Shown here in pieces: positions 1 to 6,847 of a stretch of DNA of 64,000 bases. The notes under the pieces are model-generated. The model was not told the DNA's origin, searched no databases, and saw only the letters and a program-made list of their open reading frames with translations. Source of the stretch: Streptomyces sp. NRRL S-37. Lineage in GTDB: Bacteria > Actinomycetota > Actinomycetes > Streptomycetales > Streptomycetaceae. The translations under genes and the position numbers were made by a program. Positions within the stretch are counted from its first letter, which is position 1; every line of letters begins with the position of its first letter. The stretch is from contig NZ_JOIZ01000025.1 in assembly GCF_000721605.1 (NCBI RefSeq), forward strand, positions 60,443 to 124,442. Direction: 5' to 3'.

Positions 1-664
1 CGCCCTCGCCCCCACCGGCGGCGTCCAGGGCATCGACGTCTCGCACTGGCAGGGCGCCGTCAACTGGGCCTCGGTCCGGGGCGCCGGCATCCAGTTCGCC
101 TGGATCAAGGCGACCGAGGGCACCACCTACAAGGACGACCGGTTCAACAGCAACTACCCCGCCGCGTACAACGCGGGCGTGATCCGGGGCGCGTACCACT
201 TCGCGCGCCCCGATGTCTCCAGCGGCGCCACCCAGGCGAACTACTTCGTCAACAACGGCGGCGGCTGGTCGCGCGACAACCTCACCCTGCCCGGCGTCCT
301 GGACATCGAGCACAACCCGTACGGGGCCATGTGCTACGGCCTGTCCACCACGCAGATGCGCACCTGGATCAACGACTTCTACACCACGTACAAGTCGCGC
401 ACGAGCCGCGATGCCGTCATCTACACGACGGCGAGCTGGTGGAACACCTGCACCGGCAACTGGACCGGCATGTCCGCCAAGAGCCCGCTGTGGGTGGCGC
501 ACTGGACCTCGGCGGCGTCGCCGACCATCCCCAGTGGTTTCCCCACCTGGACGGTGTGGCAGTACACCAGCACCGGTTCGGTCTCCGGTGTCGCCGGCAA
601 CGTGGACCGCAACCAGTTCAACGGCTCCCGCGACCGGCTGCTGGCGCTCGCCAACAACACCTGA
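1..664 (+). CDS. Secreted GH25 muramidase (lysozyme M1-like), 5' end outside window
   Basis: Hydrolyses the beta-1,4 bond between MurNAc and GlcNAc in peptidoglycan. The reading frame is open from base 2, so the N-terminus and any signal peptide lie upstream of the window. Visible GH25 signatures are GIDVSHWQG near the start, AWIKATEG, GAYHFARP and the acidic active-site motif LDIEHNP. The end, VDRNQFNGS, is the usual GH25 C-terminal strand. Similar Streptomyces enzymes of the cellosyl type are secreted. A stable hairpin follows the stop codon, so this is probably the last gene of its transcript. Family assignment is firm; extracellular location is inferred from the family. Confidence 0.93.
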   Translation, partial: ALAPTGGVQGIDVSHWQGAVNWASVRGAGIQFAWIKATEGTTYKDDRFNSNYPAAYNAGVIRGAYHFARPDVSSGATQANYFVNNGGGWSRDNLTLPGVLDIEHNPYGAMCYGLSTTQMRTWINDFYTTYKSRTSRDAVIYTTASWWNTCTGNWTGMSAKSPLWVAHWTSAASPTIPSGFPTWTVWQYTSTGSVSGVAGNVDRNQFNGSRDRLLALANNT

Positions 665-680
665 CGCGCGATCACGCGGT

Positions 681-709
681 GGGGCCGGCGGCCGTCCGTC
701 GCCGGCCCC
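681..709 (+). terminator. Intrinsic terminator-like hairpin after the GH25 gene
   Basis: A perfect 10-bp GC stem (GGGGCCGGCG / CGCCGGCCCC) with a 9-nt loop starts 17 bases after the muramidase stop codon. There is no clear U-tract, as is common for Streptomyces terminators. Confidence 0.6.
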
Positions 710-750
710 TGCGTCTTCCCCCACCCCGCCTCCGTCCCCGAGGAGTGACC

Positions 751-1410
751 GTGCATCCCGAGAACACCCTCCGGCGCCGCCTCCTGATCGCCGGCGCGGC
801 CGGACTGGCCGCCGCCGGCGCCGTGCCGGGCACCGCGCAGGCGCGCGACGCCGAGGCCGTCGAGCCGGACATCGACTCCACCGCCACCTGGAACGCCCGT
901 TCCCCGCAGGGGACCATCGGCGTTCTGCGGTACCGGCCGAGCCGGATCGTCGTCCACCACACGGTGAGCGCCAACACCACCGACTTCTCCCGCGCCCAGG
1001 CGCACACGCACGCCCACTGGGTGCAGGACCTGCACCTGGACAAGAACGGCTGGGTCGACACCGGCTACCACTTCCTGGTCAGCCGGGGCGGCTGGATCAC
1101 CGAGGGCCGGCACGGCAGCCTCCAGGCACTCACCGGAAGCCGCAACTTCGTTCTCGGCTCCCACACCTCCGGGCAGAACGACCAGGCCATCGGCATCGCG
1201 TGCGAGGGCGCCTACCACGCGGGCGCGGTACCGCCCGACGCGCAGTGGGACGTCCTGGTGGCCCTGTGCGCGTACGTGTGCGAGCGGTACGGCATCCCGT
1301 CCGCGCGGCTCTACGGCCACAAGGACTACGGCGAGACCCTCTGCCCGGGGGTGTACCACGACCTGCTGCCCCGGCTGCGGGAGGAGGTGGCGGCGGTCCG
1401 GGCGGCCTGA
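751..1410 (+). CDS. Tat-exported N-acetylmuramoyl-L-alanine amidase (amidase_2/PGRP family)
   Basis: A 219-residue protein that should cleave the MurNAc-L-Ala bond of peptidoglycan outside the cell. The GTG at 751 is preceded by GAGGAG and gives an N-terminus NTLRRRLLIAGAAGLAAAG, a twin-arginine-type signal ending near AQA. The mature part has the amidase_2/PGRP pattern: IVVHHTVS (zinc-binding His), TGYHFLV, AIGIACEG and YGHKDYGETLCPG with the late His/Lys/Cys zinc-site region. A reading frame continues further upstream but would run into the terminator and lacks a ribosome site. It pairs functionally with the preceding muramidase, though the hairpin between them suggests separate transcripts. 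Confidence 0.88.
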   Translation: MHPENTLRRRLLIAGAAGLAAAGAVPGTAQARDAEAVEPDIDSTATWNARSPQGTIGVLRYRPSRIVVHHTVSANTTDFSRAQAHTHAHWVQDLHLDKNGWVDTGYHFLVSRGGWITEGRHGSLQALTGSRNFVLGSHTSGQNDQAIGIACEGAYHAGAVPPDAQWDVLVALCAYVCERYGIPSARLYGHKDYGETLCPGVYHDLLPRLREEVAAVRAA

Positions 1411-1465
1411 CCGGCGGCGTATTCCGGATGCGGGAGCGTTCTCCTGCCTGCGATCCTTGCGTCCC

Positions 1466-2065
1466 ATGGCTCCACGACGTGTCAGACCCAGCCTCTACAT
1501 CTCCGTCGACATCGAGGCCGACGGGCCCATCCCCGGGCCGTACTCCATGCTCAGTCTGGGCGCCTCGGTCGCCGGGACGCAGGACGCCGACGGATTCCGG
1601 GCGGCCGATCCCGAGGAGCGGACGTTCTACCGGGAACTGCGGCCGATCAGCGAGGAGTTCGTGCCCGAGGCGCTGGCGGTGAGCGGTCTCGACCGGGACC
1701 GGCTCGGTGCCGAGGGCGCCGAACCGGCGGAGGCGATGCGGGAGTTCACCGACTGGGTGCGTGAGGCGGCGGTCGGCGCCCAGCCGGTGATGTGCGGTTA
1801 CCCGGCGTCGTACGACTGGACGTTCCTGTACTGGTACCTGATCCGCTTCACCGGTTCCAGTCCCTTCGGGCACTCGGGCTGCCTGGACATGAAGACCCTG
1901 TACGCCACCAAGGCGGGGCTGCCGCTGCGGGCGGTGGCGAAGGGCACCATGCCGCGCGAACTGCTGTCCCGGCGCCGGCACACGCACCACGCGCTGGACG
2001 ACGCGATCGAGCAGGCCGAACTGTTCGCCAATCTCATGGCGTGGCCTGGGACTTCGCGCCCTTGA
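1466..2065 (+). CDS. DnaQ-like 3'-5' exonuclease (DEDD family)
   Basis: A 199-residue protein with the three exonuclease motifs: SVDIEADGP (Exo I, D-x-E), YPASYDWTFLYWYL (Exo II, Asp) and HHALDDAIEQAE (Exo III, H-x4-D). These bind two metal ions and remove nucleotides from 3' ends. ATG 1466 is chosen; an in-frame TTG at 1457 would add three residues. The domain fills the whole protein, so it is a stand-alone exonuclease rather than a polymerase subunit. DNA versus RNA substrate cannot be told from the sequence. It is convergent with the deaminase gene downstream. Confidence 0.8.
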   Translation: MAPRRVRPSLYISVDIEADGPIPGPYSMLSLGASVAGTQDADGFRAADPEERTFYRELRPISEEFVPEALAVSGLDRDRLGAEGAEPAEAMREFTDWVREAAVGAQPVMCGYPASYDWTFLYWYLIRFTGSSPFGHSGCLDMKTLYATKAGLPLRAVAKGTMPRELLSRRRHTHHALDDAIEQAELFANLMAWPGTSRP

Positions 2066-2091
2066 GGGCCGTCTCCCGGCCGGTGGCTTCG

Positions 2092-2108
2092 GCGGGGCTC
2101 AGCCCCGC
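2092..2108. terminator. Short symmetrical hairpin between convergent genes
   Basis: GCGGGGCT and AGCCCCGC are separated by one base between the exonuclease stop (2065) and the 3' end of the convergent deaminase gene; it overlaps the deaminase stop region. It could serve both strands, but the stem is short. Confidence 0.35.
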
Positions 2109-3478
2109 TCGGTGATGCGCGCCAGCCGCTGGGCCTCCGTACGGGTGGAGCGGGCAATCTCGTCCTCGTCGGCCGTGAGCAGGCGGCCGTTCTCCACGAT
2201 CTGCCGACCGTGTACGAAGGACGCGGTGACCGGGGCCGCCGCGCCGAGGACCAGCGCGGCCACCGGGTCGGCGATGGAGGCGTGCGCGAGGGTGTCCATC
2301 CGCCACAGCACCAGGTCGGCGAGCTTGCCCGGCTCCAGGGAGCCGATCTCCCCGGCGCGGCCCAGCACTTGGGCTCCGCCGTACGTGCCGAGGCGCAGGG
2401 CCTGCCGGGTGTTCAGGGCGGTCTCGCGGTGGGGGCCGAGACGGTTGACGAGGAGGGCGTTGCGCAGTTCGGTGTGCAGTTCGCCGGACTCGTTGGACGC
2501 CGTGCCGTCCACGCCGAGGCCGACCGGGACGCCGGCCGCGAGCATGTCGGGGACGCGGGCGATGCCCGCCGCCAGTCGCGCGTTGGACGACGGACAGTGG
2601 GCGACACCCGTCCCCGTACGGGCGAAGGCGGCGATGTCGGAGTCGTTCATGTGGACGCAGTGGGCCATCCACACGTCCTCGCCCAGCCAGCCGGTGGACT
2701 CGAAGTAGTCGGTCGGGCCCATGCCGAACAGCTCGTGGCAGAACTTCTCCTCCTCCACGGTCTCCGAGCCGTGGGTGTGCAGGCGTACGCCGAGCCGCCG
2801 GGCCAGTCCGGCGCCGTCCCGCAGCAGTTCGGTGGAGACGGAGAAGGGCGAGCAGGGGGCGACGGCGACCTGCGTCATGGCGTCGAAGGAGGCGTCGTGG
2901 TGCCGGCGTACCGTCTCCTCGGTGGCGGCGAGCGCGTCGTCGAGGGACTCGACGGCGAAGTCCGGGGGCAGTCCGCCGTCCTTCTCGCCGCGGTCCATCG
3001 AGCCGCGGGCGAGGGTGAGGCGGACGCCCATGTCGCGGGCGGCGCGGATGATCGCGCCGGACAGGTCGCCGGTGCCGCGCGGGAAGACGTAGTGGTGGTC
3101 CATCGCGGTGGTGACGCCGCCGCGGGCCATCATCGCGAGCGAGCCCCGGGCCGCCGCGTGCACCATCGGCTCGTCGATGCGCGCCCAGGTGGGGTAGAGG
3201 GCGACGAGCCAGTTGAACAGGTTGTGGTCGGTGGCCAGGCCCCGGGTGATCCACTGGTAGAAGTGGTGGTGGGTGTTGACCAGGCCGGGGGTCGCCAGAT
3301 GCCCGGTGGCGTCGATCCGGCGGGCGACGTTCTCGAGGCCCTCGGGGGCCGGGCCCGCGCCGAGCGACTCGATGCGGTTGCCGGCGAGGACGAGGTACCC
3401 GGAGGCGTACTCGGTGTCCTTCGCGTCGACGGTCGCGATCGCGCAGTTCGCGATGACGATGCGCCGGTCTGCTGCCAT
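2099..3478 (-). CDS. 8-oxoguanine deaminase-like amidohydrolase
   Basis: A 459-residue metal-dependent amidohydrolase. Motifs in order are VNTHHHFYQWITRGL (H-x-H metal site), RLHTHGSETVEEEKF, MAHCVHMN, VAHCPSSNARLAAG and LGVDGTASNESG (catalytic Asp), followed by EPGKLADLVLW. This pattern matches the guanine/8-oxoguanine deaminase and chlorohydrolase group; the product would be uric acid from 8-oxoguanine. The neighbouring uricase operon supports a product that enters urate degradation. ATG 3478 has AAAAGGA seven bases upstream; the frame extends 39 codons upstream but the extra residues are low-complexity and precede the ribosome site. A relaxed cytosine/guanine deaminase role is possible. 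Confidence 0.82.
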   Translation of the reverse strand: MAADRRIVIANCAIATVDAKDTEYASGYLVLAGNRIESLGAGPAPEGLENVARRIDATGHLATPGLVNTHHHFYQWITRGLATDHNLFNWLVALYPTWARIDEPMVHAAARGSLAMMARGGVTTAMDHHYVFPRGTGDLSGAIIRAARDMGVRLTLARGSMDRGEKDGGLPPDFAVESLDDALAATEETVRRHHDASFDAMTQVAVAPCSPFSVSTELLRDGAGLARRLGVRLHTHGSETVEEEKFCHELFGMGPTDYFESTGWLGEDVWMAHCVHMNDSDIAAFARTGTGVAHCPSSNARLAAGIARVPDMLAAGVPVGLGVDGTASNESGELHTELRNALLVNRLGPHRETALNTRQALRLGTYGGAQVLGRAGEIGSLEPGKLADLVLWRMDTLAHASIADPVAALVLGAAAPVTASFVHGRQIVENGRLLTADEDEIARSTRTEAQRLARITERG

Positions 3479-3535
3479 GGTTCGTCCTTTTCGCGTACGT
3501 GGAGGGGGCACGGCAGGACCCTGGGAGTTTGAGTG

Positions 3536-3597
3536 CCGTGGCCGGGTGACGTGGGCCCGCGTGTTCTCACGCGTTCCCCTGTGTTCCCCGGCCACGG
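3536..3597 (-). terminator. Possible terminator of the uricase operon
   Basis: CCGTGGCCGGG and CCCGGCCACGG form a perfect 11-bp inverted repeat with a 40-base loop, just past the uricase stop and before the deaminase start. The long loop makes it a weak candidate. Confidence 0.35.
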
Positions 3598-3616
3598 GTG
3601 CCGAAAGGTGTGCCGG

Positions 3617-4519
3617 TCAGAGGTTGGTGAGGTCCACCGGGATCCGCGCGTCACAGCCGTCCCGCAGGACGGTGACCTCGATCAGGCCGTAGGGGCGGTC
3701 GGCGGCGAAGTACACCTCGTTGTCGTTCCTCAGCCCGAACGGCTCCAGGTCCACCAGGAAGTGGTGGCTGTTCGGGAGGGAGAAGCGGACCTCGTCGATC
3801 TCGTCGCGGTTGTCGATGATCCGCGCGCCCATCTGGTACATCGTCTGCTGGAGCGAGAGGGAGTAGGTCTCGGCGAAGGCCTGGAGCATGTGCCTCCTGA
3901 CCTCCTCGTACGACCGCTCCCAGTCGGGCATCGCCTGCTCGTCGTCGGTCCAGTCGAACCGCCAGCGGCCGGAGACCGAGGTGGCGAGGATACGGTCGTA
4001 GGCCTCCTTGAGTGTCGTGTACCGGTCCTTGACGTAGCCCCAGAATTCGGAGTCGGTGGAGTTCATCACCGTCAGGTCCTTCAGACCGGAGACGACCTCC
4101 CACTTCTCCCCGTCGAAGGTGATCTGGGCGAGCCGGGTCTCCTGGCCCTTGCGGACGAAGGAGTGCTTGGCCCCGTCGCCGCCGGAGGTCTCGATCCGCT
4201 CCCAGGCGTACTCCTCGATGCGGATGCGCGCCCGGTGGATGGGCTCCTGCGAGGTGACGAAGTGGCGGGCGAGGTGGATGCCGAACTGCTCGGCGGACTC
4301 GATGCCGTGCTCCTTGGCGAACGCGTACACCGTGTTCTTGGTGGTGTCGGTCGGCAGGACGTTGGCGTTGGAGCCGGAGTAGTGGACCTCGTCCATGTCG
4401 CCGGAGAGGGCGACGGAGACGTTCAGGTCCTTGATGTGGTGGGTGGTGCCGTCCCGCGTGATCCTGACGACTCGGTTCTCGGCCTTGCCGTACTGGTTCT
4501 GTCCCAGAATGGTCGGCAT
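3617..4519 (-). CDS. pucL: Urate oxidase (cofactor-independent uricase)
   Basis: A 300-residue protein that oxidises urate to 5-hydroxyisourate. It begins MPTILGQNQYGKAENRVV and has the T-fold uricase features DTTKNTVYAFAKEHG (catalytic Thr/Lys region), SEFWGYVKDRYTTL and the C-terminal LPNSHHFLVDLEPFG followed by NEVYF. Length matches the family (about 300). GAGGGAG lies upstream of ATG 4519, and only four bases separate it from the uraH stop, so it is the last gene of a uraD-uraH-pucL operon. UraH and UraD process its unstable product, so the three genes form a complete urate-to-allantoin step. Confidence 0.96.
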   Translation of the reverse strand: MPTILGQNQYGKAENRVVRITRDGTTHHIKDLNVSVALSGDMDEVHYSGSNANVLPTDTTKNTVYAFAKEHGIESAEQFGIHLARHFVTSQEPIHRARIRIEEYAWERIETSGGDGAKHSFVRKGQETRLAQITFDGEKWEVVSGLKDLTVMNSTDSEFWGYVKDRYTTLKEAYDRILATSVSGRWRFDWTDDEQAMPDWERSYEEVRRHMLQAFAETYSLSLQQTMYQMGARIIDNRDEIDEVRFSLPNSHHFLVDLEPFGLRNDNEVYFAADRPYGLIEVTVLRDGCDARIPVDLTNL

Positions 4520-4523
4520 CTAG

Positions 4524-4928
4524 CTAGCTCCCTCGGTAAACGGAGTAGCCGAACGGGTTGAGCAGCAGCGGTACGTGGTAGTGCTCGCCCGGTACGACGG
4601 CGAACGTGATCGCCACCTCCGGGAAGAACACTCCCGCGCCGCTGTCCCGATTCGCGGGGGCGTCCTGCTGCGCCTCGGCTTTCTTCTTGGCTGATTCCTC
4701 GAAGTACGCCTCGACGGCGAAGTCGAGCCGTACGTGGGTGGTTCCCTCCGGCAGTGCCGGCAGGTCCTTGCACCGCCCGTCCGCGTCGGTCGCGGAGCCG
4801 CCGAGCGCCCGCCACTCGGCGTCCCGGCCCGAGCGGGCGGCGAGGCCGACGGCGACGCCCTCGGCGGGGCGGCCGGCGCTGGTGTCCAGGATGTGCGTGG
4901 ACACGGAGGCGGTGGTGTCGGTACTCAT
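4524..4928 (-). CDS. uraH: 5-hydroxyisourate hydrolase (transthyretin-related)
   Basis: A 134-residue protein opening the ring of 5-hydroxyisourate to give OHCU. It has the family N-terminal STHILDTSAGRPAEGVAV, with His in the active site, and the diagnostic C-terminal tetrapeptide YRGS in GYSVYRGS. HYHVPLLLNPFGYSVY is also typical. A 15-20 residue insert around SAKKKAEAQQDAPANRD is rich in Lys, Glu and Ala and is longer than in compact homologues. It lies between uraD and uricase with gaps of six and four bases. Confidence 0.95.
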   Translation of the reverse strand: MSTDTTASVSTHILDTSAGRPAEGVAVGLAARSGRDAEWRALGGSATDADGRCKDLPALPEGTTHVRLDFAVEAYFEESAKKKAEAQQDAPANRDSGAGVFFPEVAITFAVVPGEHYHVPLLLNPFGYSVYRGS

Positions 4929-4934
4929 GGTGCG

Positions 4935-5444
4935 TCAGTCCTCTTCGACGAGTCGGGCCAGCCGGATGCGGTTGATCTTCCCCAGTTCGGTGCGGACGAT
5001 CTCGCGCTCCCGCTCCGGCGGGTTGCCGAGGCGTTCCCTGACGGCGTCGCGCATCTGCTCGCCGGTCCGGCCGGTGGCGCAGATGAGGAACACATGACCG
5101 AACCTCTCCTCGTAGGCCAGGTTCAGTTCGAGCATCTCGGCCCTGAGTCCGTCCGGGGCGCCGGCCATGCCGCTCTGCTCGCGGGCGGAGGTCGGGTCTC
5201 CCGGTTTGGGCCGGCCGATCGGCGGGTGCCCGGCCATCGCCTCTTCCAGATCGGCCGTGGTCAGGTCGGCCATGGCGGCGTCGCTGGCGGCGTACAGGTC
5301 GTGGGCGGTGGCGTACGGGCGGGCGGCGAGCAGTCGCCGGGCCCATGCCGTGGAGGCGCACGCCTCGTGCAGTGCGGCGAGGGCCGCGTGCTCCTCCAGG
5401 GCGTTGAAGCGGACCAGGCCCGGGGACGTGGAAGTCGACGTCAC
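4935..5444 (-). CDS. uraD: OHCU decarboxylase (2-oxo-4-hydroxy-4-carboxy-5-ureidoimidazoline decarboxylase)
   Basis: A 169-residue all-helical decarboxylase giving S-allantoin. The family features are FNALEEHAALAALHEACAS at the N-terminus, HPPIGRP with the catalytic His, and FGHVFLICATGRTGEQM near the C-terminus. Length matches the bacterial family. The start is GTG 5444. It is first in the uraD-uraH-pucL operon, and the palindrome at 5520-5534 lies about 75 bases upstream where a regulator could act. Confidence 0.93.
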   Translation of the reverse strand: MTSTSTSPGLVRFNALEEHAALAALHEACASTAWARRLLAARPYATAHDLYAASDAAMADLTTADLEEAMAGHPPIGRPKPGDPTSAREQSGMAGAPDGLRAEMLELNLAYEERFGHVFLICATGRTGEQMRDAVRERLGNPPEREREIVRTELGKINRIRLARLVEED

Positions 5445-5519
5445 GTGAGCCTCCTGGGCCGCGAGCGGCCTTCGTGCTGAACGGGCGTGCCGACAGTGAA
5501 CGCCGTCACGGACAGCGCG

Positions 5520-5534
5520 TCAACAGTTTGTTGA
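5520..5534. promoter_or_regulatory. Candidate operator upstream of the urate operon
   Basis: TCAACAGTTTGTTGA is a perfect 6+3+6 inverted repeat in an AT-richer stretch 75 bases upstream of uraD. Such short palindromes are typical of GntR/FCD or TetR-type sites; the regulator is not identified. It is the only clear dyad in this upstream region. Confidence 0.5.
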
Positions 5535-5576
5535 AAATTCGGCGTTACAAAGGGGAACACCCTGACCGCGTGGTCC

Positions 5577-5918
5577 GGGCGCCCCTCTCACGAGCCGCGG
5601 GCTCGGACGCCCCCTCTCACGGGCCGCGGGCTCAGACGCCCCCGCACGGGCCGTGGGCTCAGACGCGCCTCACCCCGTCCACAGGACCACGCGCCCCTCA
5701 CGGGCGGGCGGGCCCGGACACCCTCACGCCGACGACGGAGTCAGACGCCCCTCATACCGGCCAGGTGGGCTCAGGCGGGCCTCTCGCAGGCCGGGCTCAG
5801 GCCCCACACCGGCCACGGGCCCGGACACGCCTCACAGCGGCCCGCAGGCCCAGGACCCCACACCGGCCACGGGCCCAGACGCCCCTCACAGCGGCGCGCG
5901 GGCTCACGCGAGCCGCAG
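5577..5918. repeat. Degenerate GC-rich tandem repeats between uraD and the HTH gene
   Basis: About nine to ten imperfect copies of a 30-45 base unit, roughly GGGCTCAGACGCCCCTCAC followed by a variable GGGCC-rich part. They fill the gap between the uraD promoter side and the end of the HTH gene. Reading frames crossing the block give only low-complexity Pro/Arg/His protein, so it is judged noncoding. Confidence 0.7.
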
Positions 5919-5920
5919 GC

Positions 5921-6289
5921 TCACGCGCCCTTCTCGCGGTTCAGGTAGTTGTAGACCGTGAAGCGGCTGACGCCGAGCGCGGTGGCCACCGTTTCCACGC
6001 CGTGGCGTACGGCGAAGGCGCCGCGTGCCTCCAGGCCGCGCACGATCTCCTGCTTGGCCCTGCGGTCCAGATCCGCGAGGGGGCGGCCCTTCCTGCGCTC
6101 CAGCGCCGCGAGGATGTGGTCGAGGGAGTCCGCGAGCTGCGGCAGCCGTACGGCGACGACGGCCGCACCCTCCCAGGAGAGCACCACGTCGTCGGCCCCC
6201 GCCTCGTCCGGCGGGACCATCTCGCCGCCCATGGCGTCGACCAGCGGCTTCACCGCCGCGATGAAGGCCTCGTCACCGGTGCCGGTCAC
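5921..6289 (-). CDS. Small protein with C-terminal Fis-type helix-turn-helix
   Basis: A 122-residue protein. The N-terminal two thirds (EAFIAAVKPLVDAMGGEMV, then VVLSWEGAAVVAVRLPQ) resembles a small ligand-binding alpha/beta domain; the C-terminus, VETVATALGVSRFTVYNYLN, is a clear helix-turn-helix. GTG 6289 is the best start because it overlaps the stop of the upstream thiamine-binding gene by four bases (GTGA), so the two are translationally coupled. Function is not known; a regulator linked to thiamine or purine metabolism is plausible from context only. Confidence 0.72.
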   Translation of the reverse strand: MTGTGDEAFIAAVKPLVDAMGGEMVPPDEAGADDVVLSWEGAAVVAVRLPQLADSLDHILAALERRKGRPLADLDRRAKQEIVRGLEARGAFAVRHGVETVATALGVSRFTVYNYLNREKGA

Positions 6290-6537
6290 CGGTCGCCCTC
6301 CTTGATCACATTGACCTGGAGCGAGATGCGCGTGGCGCCGGCCGTCAGCGCCCTGCGCAACAGCGCGTCCACCGCGCCGAGCACCTCGTCGGCGCCGCCC
6401 TCGGCGGTGTTGCCGAACGGTCCGACGTCCACCGCGTCCAGTTCGGCCGCCTCGACGACCTCCCGCGCGACGACCGCGTGCGCGGGCGCCTCGTCGAGGT
6501 CGAAGGGCTCGGTCGTGAACTCCACTCTCAAACGCAC
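6286..6537 (-). CDS. Thiamine-binding protein of the MTH1187/YkoF-like family
   Basis: An 83-residue protein starting RLRVEFTTEPFDLDE and ending ATRISLQVNVIKEGDR. It matches the short MTH1187/YqgV family, a ferredoxin-like fold that binds thiamine or a hydroxymethylpyrimidine-like ligand. The start is GTG 6537 with AAGG nine to twelve bases upstream. Its stop overlaps the start of the HTH gene, so the binding protein and the HTH protein are probably made together. The link to the adjacent urate genes is unclear. Confidence 0.72.
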   Translation of the reverse strand: MRLRVEFTTEPFDLDEAPAHAVVAREVVEAAELDAVDVGPFGNTAEGGADEVLGAVDALLRRALTAGATRISLQVNVIKEGDR

Positions 6538-6539
6538 TG

Positions 6540-6847
6540 CACGACCTTAACGGACTCCCCCGCGGCGAGCACCGGGCCTGCGTGGACCCGTCGTGGGGCA
6601 CGGAGCCCCGCCCCGCCGCCCCGGGTGTCCACGTAGTGATATTTCTCGATCGAGCACACCCGGCCAGTAAATATTCGCGAGCCTCCCGCGTGCGCCGTGC
6701 CTTTCCTCCGCCTCGGCATCCACCCGTGCGGGACATGTCCCGTCGACCAAGATCACCATCGTGGACATGCCGCTACTGTTCCGTCCGAGCGGCCGGGGGG
6801 ACGCGAACCCTCCATGTTCGGTGTCTTGATCAGAAAAACGTGGGGGC
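6540..6847. promoter_or_regulatory. Divergent intergenic region in front of the biosynthetic cluster
   Basis: About 310 bases between the thiamine-binding gene and the first cluster gene. It holds an AT-richer core around 6636-6675, a 10-bp palindrome CTCGATCGAG (6645-6654) and a 14-bp perfect palindrome CGGGACATGTCCCG (6729-6742). A related half-site TGGACATGCC follows at about 6772. No sequence like the actinobacterial iron box is present. Confidence 0.5.
6729..6742. promoter_or_regulatory. 14-bp palindrome, candidate cluster operator
   Basis: CGGGACATGTCCCG is self-complementary over all 14 bases and lies 106 bases before the first cluster gene. The regulator is unknown, and none is encoded inside the cluster. 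Confidence 0.4.

Noticed and set aside
5474..6550. 358-residue plus-strand frame through the repeat block
   Set aside because: Antisense to the HTH and thiamine-binding genes and low-complexity in the repeat part.
6540..6847. Iron box in front of the cluster
   Set aside because: No TTAGGTTAGGCTAACCTAA-like repeat was found; only unrelated palindromes are present.
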